From Kribbella sp. VKM Ac-2569 (GTDB lineage Bacteria > Actinomycetota > Actinomycetes > Propionibacteriales > Kribbellaceae), in contig NZ_SGXJ01000006.1 of the NCBI RefSeq assembly GCF_004216905.1, positions 396,121 through 460,120 of the forward strand: DNA of 64,000 nucleotides, written 5' to 3'. Position numbers and translations under genes: made by a program. The notes under the pieces are model-generated. The model did no database searches and was not told the DNA's origin. It saw only the letters and a list, made by a program, of their open reading frames with translations. This document shows positions 59,595 through 64,000 of the stretch, one piece after another (position 1 is the first letter of the stretch; every line of letters begins with the position of its first letter).

Positions 59595-60530
59595 CTACTG
59601 CCAGGAGCGTTTGTCTGGATTCCAGGTGCCGTTGGTTCGACGGCCGTTGAGGATCTCGCTCAGGCAGGTGTCGCAGAACGTCAGGGCTGCGTTCAGGTCG
59701 CAGTACTCCTGCGGGTACTGCGCGAACCCTGCGGCGGACCGGGGAAAGCCGGCGACCCAGGCTTCGCTCGGCGCTTGGACATTGACCGGCAGTTCCATTT
59801 GGCGACGCCCCGCCTCCCGTTGAAGAACCGTCGACAGCCGGCCGGCATCGAACGGGATCGCTGCAACGATCCGGACGACGTCGGCCAGGTCGCGGTAGCG
59901 CGTTGATGCCTCGTCACCGTCGTCGCCGTGCAGTTCGTAGAGGGCGCAGATCTTGTCAGCCAGGTGATGTTCGATCGGGGTAGTGGGGACCGCTGGGAGG
60001 TCACGCAGGGTCTCGTGATCGATGATCGGCTTCAGCGGCACCTGGTCAACCGGTGCATCGAGGTGTCGCCGTGTGCTCAGATCGATGCTGAAACTCTCGA
60101 ACTCTTGACCGCCAAGGCGGACTCGAGCCTTGACTTTGGCGGTTTCGATGCCGTAACCGTACGGGTCAGCTTCCCGATGTGTGGTGACTGCATACAGCTC
60201 GAACTCGAACGGGTCGCCGTGGTGCGGTCGGCTGGAAAGCTGCCGGAGTTCGGACAATGCGTCTTCGAGACTGGTCCACGGTTCCTCGCGGGCCAGGTCG
60301 ACATCCTGGGTGAATCGGCCGCCGCCGGTTCGGATCAGCAGAGCGTTGCCACCCAGCAGCACCCAAGGAGCATCGGAGTTCTGGAAGATGCGGCTGAGGA
60401 AGATCGTGAAGATGTACTGCTTGCGGATCGGATCAGCTGCGACGCCGCGGCTCTTGGCCTCGTTGGCCAGTTTGGTTCCCAGCGACTGCCTCAGGCGGTT
60501 CGCTTCCAACTGGGTCAGCGGTTGCGCCAT
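59595..60530 (-). CDS. AbiEii-type nucleotidyltransferase toxin
   Basis: A 311-residue nucleotidyltransferase of the AbiEii/AbiGii family. WVLLGGNALLIRTGGGRFTQDVDLA near residue 57 holds the GG and D-x-D/E active-site motifs. A helical region with EHHLADKICALYELHG near 187 fits the family. The toxin blocks growth by nucleotide transfer to RNA in relatives and is neutralised by AbiEi. It overlaps the antitoxin gene by 98 bases in another frame. Confidence 0.85.
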   Translation of the reverse strand: MAQPLTQLEANRLRQSLGTKLANEAKSRGVAADPIRKQYIFTIFLSRIFQNSDAPWVLLGGNALLIRTGGGRFTQDVDLAREEPWTSLEDALSELRQLSSRPHHGDPFEFELYAVTTHREADPYGYGIETAKVKARVRLGGQEFESFSIDLSTRRHLDAPVDQVPLKPIIDHETLRDLPAVPTTPIEHHLADKICALYELHGDDGDEASTRYRDLADVVRIVAAIPFDAGRLSTVLQREAGRRQMELPVNVQAPSEAWVAGFPRSAAGFAQYPQEYCDLNAALTFCDTCLSEILNGRRTNGTWNPDKRSWQ

Positions 60531-61356
60531 CGTCGGCCTTCCTGTTCTGCCGAGGGGCGGCAGCTGCTTGTTCGTGCGGGTGATGAGTCACTGAGAGGTC
60601 GAGGTTCGGCGCTAGTTGTCGGAATTGCTTGGCAACGGCTTGGCGGACGAGATCGTTGAGCTCAGGCGCGACTGATCGGAGGAACTCCTCCTGCAACTCG
60701 GGGGCCATCAACTCCACGATGTGAGTGTCAGGTCGGTAGCCGGTTGCTTTCAGCAAGTCGGCGAGCAGAGCGTTCCCGTCGGGGGATCCGAAGCGCCCCG
60801 CCGCTGACTCGAGTGCCTGTACGAGAGTGCTGGAAGCGATGTTGTGGGTAGTGAGAGCATCTCGGACCACATTGGCGAGGTGGTCGAAGTCGGTACCTCC
60901 CGTTGCCAGGTCTCTAACAGTGCGGGCAACGGTGGTCACCGGTAGCCCGTTGACCCGGGTGATGCCTTCGTCCGGCAAGTTGCGTTTGCGGTACCGGGTG
61001 TCCGGCTGCGTGGTCTGCCGCCGTACCGCGGTAGTGAACTCGTACTTGGAGGGCAGTAGGTCGCCGAGCCCATGCACGGCTGCCGCTGACTCACCAGACA
61101 CAACAGCCAGCGGCTGGTTCCCCAACGGCCGACTAGCGGTGGCCAGCCAGGCTGCACGCAGGCCTTGCAACGGTCCCGCGTCGGCGGAGGGAAGCGCGTA
61201 GACGCCATGGCGTACCCGTTGCACGGTGCCATGGTTGGCAAGGCGGGACAGGTGCATCTTGGACAGGCCTGCCTCATGCGCCTGGGTGGTAGTCACCAGT
61301 CCCCACTGGCTGGAACCAAGAACCTCCAGCGTCTCCAACACATCGACCGCTCGCAT
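60433..61356 (-). CDS. AbiEi-type antitoxin/repressor
   Basis: A 307-residue antitoxin. An N-terminal winged helix-turn-helix (SSQWGLVTTTQAHEAGLSKMHLSRLANHGTVQRVRHGVY is spread over residues 14-52) binds DNA. The C-terminal domain has VSGESAAAVHGLG and RVNGLPVTTVARTVRDLA, typical of AbiEi. An Arg/Gln-rich tail ends it. The ATG has a strong ribosome site. It autoregulates the pair in relatives, and the repeated sites upstream fit this. Confidence 0.88.
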   Translation of the reverse strand: MRAVDVLETLEVLGSSQWGLVTTTQAHEAGLSKMHLSRLANHGTVQRVRHGVYALPSADAGPLQGLRAAWLATASRPLGNQPLAVVSGESAAAVHGLGDLLPSKYEFTTAVRRQTTQPDTRYRKRNLPDEGITRVNGLPVTTVARTVRDLATGGTDFDHLANVVRDALTTHNIASSTLVQALESAAGRFGSPDGNALLADLLKATGYRPDTHIVELMAPELQEEFLRSVAPELNDLVRQAVAKQFRQLAPNLDLSVTHHPHEQAAAAPRQNRKADDGATADPVGSEPPEAVAGNQTGQRGQEPRRRS

Positions 61357-61374
61357 AAACTCACCTCCTCACGC

Positions 61375-61437
61375 TTTGATAGTAACATCTAAACGTTACT
61401 TTCAAAGCACAGAGGACAAAGTCGGTTACTTTACAAG
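61375..61437 (-). promoter_or_regulatory. inverted repeat and third half-site upstream of AbiEi
   Basis: TTTGATAGTAAC (61375-61386) and GTTACTTTCAAA (61395-61406) are complementary at 11 of 12 positions around 8 bases. A third half-site, GTTACTTTACAAG, follows at 61425-61437. The spot is 19 bases upstream of the antitoxin start, as expected for AbiEi autorepression. The block is AT-rich for this genome. Confidence 0.75.
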
Positions 61438-61508
61438 CACCCTACCCTGGTGAGCCCTGCGGCGACGAGGCGCTCGCAGCCTGGGATGCGGTCCCTTACT
61501 CTGAGGAG

Positions 61509-62150
61509 ATGCCGTCTGCTCAGCATTTGTTTGCGTTTGCTGTTACTGCGTTCATCATCATCGTTGTGCCGGGGCCGAGTGTGTTGTTCATCGTCGGGCG
61601 GGCGCTGGCGGTTGGGCGGCGGGAGGCGGTGTTGACGATGGTGGGGAACACGCTCGGCGCGGCGGTTTTGCTGGGTGGGATCTCGGTCGGGCTCGGGACG
61701 CTGATCGCTGCGAGTGCGGTGGCGCTGACCGTGGTGAAGCTCGTTGGTGCGGCGTACCTGATCTATCTCGGGGTGCAGGCGTTTCGTTCGCGGAAGTCGT
61801 TGGTCGACGCGATGCGCGGTACGGCGAAGCCGAGCACTACCCGGCGGACCATCCGGCAGGGGTTCCTGGTGGGGGTGACGAACGCGAAGACGGCGGTGTT
61901 CTTTGCTGCTGTGCTGCCGCAGTTCGTCGACAAGGGGGCCAGTGCACCGGCGTGGACGCAGATCTTGGTGCTCGGGCTGATCTTCATTCTGATCGCGCTC
62001 TGCTCGGACAGCGTCTGGGCGTTCGTGGCCGGTACGGCGCGCGAGTGGTTCGCCCGCTCACCCCGCCGGCTCGAACTGGTCGGCGGCACCGGCGGCCTCA
62101 TGATCATCGGCCTCGGCGCCAGTATCGCGGTCACCGGCTCTAAGGAGTAG
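61509..62150 (+). CDS. LysE-family amino-acid exporter
   Basis: A 213-residue exporter with about six helices. PGPSVLFIVGRALAVGRREAV near residue 22 is the LysE/RhtB motif, and NAKTAVFFAAVLPQFVD near 126 is the second. It exports lysine-type or other amino acids. GAGGAG directly precedes the ATG with no spacer, so ribosome binding may be unusual. Its end overlaps the opposing MFS gene by 11 bases. Confidence 0.88.
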   Translation: MPSAQHLFAFAVTAFIIIVVPGPSVLFIVGRALAVGRREAVLTMVGNTLGAAVLLGGISVGLGTLIAASAVALTVVKLVGAAYLIYLGVQAFRSRKSLVDAMRGTAKPSTTRRTIRQGFLVGVTNAKTAVFFAAVLPQFVDKGASAPAWTQILVLGLIFILIALCSDSVWAFVAGTAREWFARSPRRLELVGGTGGLMIIGLGASIAVTGSKE

Positions 62151-63516
62151 CGGTACGGCGGCCTGCGGGTACGCCGAGGAGTGCTAGTAGGGCCGGGAGG
62201 CCGAAGGCGACCAGGTAGGCCAGTACGGCGGAGTGGGGTTCCATTGCGGCGAACAGCGAACCGCCGATCGCGAGGATCGTTGCGGTCGACAACGAGTCGC
62301 TGAGTTGCAGGGCGGAGCTGTTGGCGCCCTGCTCGTCGCGTTCGGAGTACTCCAGGACCAGCACCGACAGGGTCGGGAACACAGTTCCCATGCCCAGGCC
62401 GGTAAGGCTCCAGCCGAGGATGCCGACCAGTACCGGCACCTCCGGGTTGAGCGTCAGTGCAGCCGTGACGATGCCGACCAGGATCGCGAGCATGCCGGCC
62501 TGCAGGAAGACCGCGTGGGAGAACGGCTGGTTCGGCCGGCCGCGGTACCACGACGCAGCGGACCAGCTCAGCGCGCTGACCGTCAGTACGAGACCGGCGA
62601 ACGCCGGTGACAGGCCGCGTTCCCGGGTGAGCATCAACGGCAAGAACACCTCGGCGCCGAACCCGGAGGCCGCCACCAGCCCGCGCAGTGCGACCACCGA
62701 CGGCAGCCCGCGCCCGAACGCGAACGTCCCGGATGGCAACAGCCGCGGCCCGAACGCGATCACCCCTGCCAAACCGACCAGGAGCAGCACGATCTGTACG
62801 ACGCCACGCTGCTGCCCGCCGTAGTGCAGCAGCCCAACACCTACAGCGGCCGCGACTGCCCACAGCGCCCGCTTGTCCCACAGCTTTCCCGGACGTATGT
62901 CGTACGCGCTCCCGCGAGCCAGACCGGGACGCATGACGAGCGCGGCCGGGATCGCGATCGCCGGTACGGCGAGGAACACGAGCCGCCAACTGGAGTGCTC
63001 GACGACCAAGCCGGCGATCGCGGGACCGACTAGGGACGGTACGACCCAGCCGGTCGCGAACGCGGCGAAGATCCGCGGGCGGAGGCGGGCCGGGTACAGC
63101 TGACCCACGACGACGTACAGCGCGACCGTGAGCAGGCCGGAGCCGAAGCCTTGGATGATGCGGCCCGCGACGAGGATCTCCATCGACGGCGCCAGGCCCG
63201 CGATCAGCAGCCCGGCCAGGAACCACGCCGTACCGTGCCAGAGCGGACGGGTCGGGCCTTTCAGGTCGCTCCAGGTGCCGGAGACAACCATCGCGACCAC
63301 ACCGGAGGCGAGCGGGCCGCCGAACGCGAGCGCGTACAGCGGAAGGCCGTCGAGCGCCTGCGCAACGGTCGGCATCGCGGTCGCGACCGCCAGGGACTCG
63401 AACGCGACCAGGGTGATCAGCGCGACCATCCCGACGGTCAGTGCGCGGTACTGCGGTGAAAGGACGCCGCCTGTCTCAACAGTTGGCTCGGCAACGATGG
63501 TCATGACGACGACCAT
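62140..63516 (-). CDS. MFS transporter
   Basis: A 458-residue major-facilitator transporter. The loop after helix two reads SGTWSDLKGPTRPLW, replacing GxxxDRxGRR, and a GRIIQGFGSGLLTVALYV motif C-like segment lies near residue 115. Fourteen hydrophobic segments would suit a DHA2-type drug exporter, but the length also allows twelve. The start is ATG at 63516 or 63504. A large inverted repeat overlaps these starts. Confidence 0.85.
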   Translation of the reverse strand: MVVVMTIVAEPTVETGGVLSPQYRALTVGMVALITLVAFESLAVATAMPTVAQALDGLPLYALAFGGPLASGVVAMVVSGTWSDLKGPTRPLWHGTAWFLAGLLIAGLAPSMEILVAGRIIQGFGSGLLTVALYVVVGQLYPARLRPRIFAAFATGWVVPSLVGPAIAGLVVEHSSWRLVFLAVPAIAIPAALVMRPGLARGSAYDIRPGKLWDKRALWAVAAAVGVGLLHYGGQQRGVVQIVLLLVGLAGVIAFGPRLLPSGTFAFGRGLPSVVALRGLVAASGFGAEVFLPLMLTRERGLSPAFAGLVLTVSALSWSAASWYRGRPNQPFSHAVFLQAGMLAILVGIVTAALTLNPEVPVLVGILGWSLTGLGMGTVFPTLSVLVLEYSERDEQGANSSALQLSDSLSTATILAIGGSLFAAMEPHSAVLAYLVAFGLPALLALLGVPAGRRTATP

Positions 63517-63522
63517 CGTTGC
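63491..63522. promoter_or_regulatory. 12-bp inverted repeat over the MFS start codon
   Basis: GCAACGATGGTC-ATGACGAC-GACCATCGTTGC, perfect arms, covering both candidate ATG codons of the MFS gene. Nearby, AAGTGCACTT (63525-63534) is a second perfect palindrome. In mRNA the first would form a hairpin with the start codon in its stem. Confidence 0.6.
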
Positions 63523-63542
63523 TCAAGTGCACTTTAAGTCAA

Positions 63543-63908
63543 CTAGAGAGTCGCAGCGAGAACGAGCGCGAGGATCGGCGGCACAGCCTGGGTGGCGGCG
63601 GCACGGAGCATGCGACGGTCGGAGGCGAGGAGCACGATGCCCGCGCCAGCCATGCACGCGCAGGCGAACAGCGCGATCGCGTGACCCTTGTCGCCGCCCC
63701 AGATCAGCCCGCCGAGCGCACCGATCGCCAGGAACAGGTTGTAGAAGCCCTGGTTGAACGCCCACGGCCGAGCGGTCTCGACCTCGGTGTCCTTCACCAG
63801 GAACCGCCGGTAGGTGCTCGGCTTCCGGAACAGCACGCTTTCCATGGCGAACACGACCACATGGAACACACCCGCGACGACGACGAAGATCTGCGCGATC
63901 ACGCTCAT
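63543..63908 (-). CDS. DUF1304 family membrane protein
   Basis: A 121-residue protein with four hydrophobic helices. FHVVVFAMESVLFRKP near residue 15 and NQGFYNLFLAIGALGGL near 52 mark the DUF1304 family, whose function is unknown. ATG start. It is 26 bases upstream of the MFS gene on the same strand, but the palindromes between them suggest a separate promoter. Confidence 0.87.
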   Translation of the reverse strand: MSVIAQIFVVVAGVFHVVVFAMESVLFRKPSTYRRFLVKDTEVETARPWAFNQGFYNLFLAIGALGGLIWGGDKGHAIALFACACMAGAGIVLLASDRRMLRAAATQAVPPILALVLAATL

Positions 63909-63922
63909 GCGTTTCTCCTATG

Positions 63923-64000
63923 TCAAGCCGCGGCTGCGAGGGTGGTTCTCGCGGTGGGTTGGTCGGTAGTGAGGTGGTTGAAGACGATGCGGGCGAGGCG
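63923..64000 (-). CDS. C-terminal end of a gene cut by the window edge, possibly a transposase
   Basis: Twenty-five codons and a TGA, beginning at the window border and reading RLARIVFNHLT then TDQPTARTTLAAAA. The first part has the look of a transposase C-terminus, but the fragment is too short to assign. Everything upstream lies outside the window. Confidence 0.35.
   Translation of the reverse strand, partial: RLARIVFNHLTTDQPTARTTLAAAA

Noticed and set aside
1..64000. tRNA and rRNA genes
   Set aside because: I found no cloverleaf with a GGTTCGAATCC-type arm and no rRNA-like stretch in the gaps inspected. A covariance-model scan would settle this.

Overview
The window is high-GC, gene-dense DNA of an actinobacterium. 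GTG and TTG starts are common, stop/start overlaps (ATGA, GTGA, TTGA) are frequent, and DUF5753/DUF6879, DUF1023, CbtAB, MprAB-PepD and F420/LLM-type genes are present. Gene content (many sugar-acid catabolic genes, GntR regulators, carbohydrate ABC transport) fits a Kribbella- or Nocardioides-like soil organism. That genus-level guess is an inference and has not been tested.

Layout. 0-6.3 kb is an accessory region: a lone OLD-type ATPase/TOPRIM nuclease in visibly AT-richer DNA, a small Cys/His protein, the three-gene cassette small protein - DUF6879 - DUF5753 HTH regulator, a lipoprotein and an unknown protein. 6.5-14 kb holds a nitrilase-family hydrolase, two EamA transporters and a complete E1alpha-E1beta-E2 2-oxoacid (probably branched-chain) dehydrogenase operon that ends in a perfect hairpin. 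At 14.3 kb is a secreted protein with two Cys-paired repeats that recall rodlins. 15-20 kb has an SDR plus HisC-like aminotransferase pair, a DDAH-like amidinohydrolase, and a three-domain peptidoglycan hydrolase with a membrane partner.

20-30 kb is a carbohydrate module. One minus-strand operon, read from 29.7 kb down to 20.9 kb, encodes a secreted propeller-like protein, a GntR regulator, a sugar ABC importer, an SDR, a glucarate-dehydratase-like enolase and a six-hairpin glycosidase. An inverted repeat sits at its first start codon. 29.8-35.3 kb has a holin-like membrane protein, a low-molecular-weight protein phosphatase, PPi-dependent phosphofructokinase, an Lrp/AsnC regulator, an EamA transporter, an LLM oxidoreductase and a formamidase-like enzyme.

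35.3-43.2 kb is an envelope-stress locus. It contains MprA/MprB, the HtrA/PepD protease, an internally deleted DinB-like protein, pirin, rhamnose mutarotase, a class B penicillin-binding lipoprotein and a zinc-ribbon protein. Several 19-bp tandem-repeat sites resembling the MprA box occur here. 43-48 kb: a hotdog thioesterase, a GNAT, an ABC-2 exporter and a Y-family polymerase. 48.5-53.2 kb is a second sugar-acid module (amidohydrolase, MR/MLE enolase, GntR, FAH hydrolase) with a palindromic operator.

54-58 kb is the least explained part. Two DUF1023-type alpha/beta hydrolases are each start-stop coupled to a small paralogous partner, with a third orphan partner between them. 57.8-59.5 kb is a cobalamin-riboswitch-controlled CbtB-CbtA-phosphatase operon. 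59.6-61.4 kb is an AbiE toxin-antitoxin pair with a triple half-site operator. The window closes with LysE, MFS and DUF1304 membrane proteins and the end of an unidentified gene.
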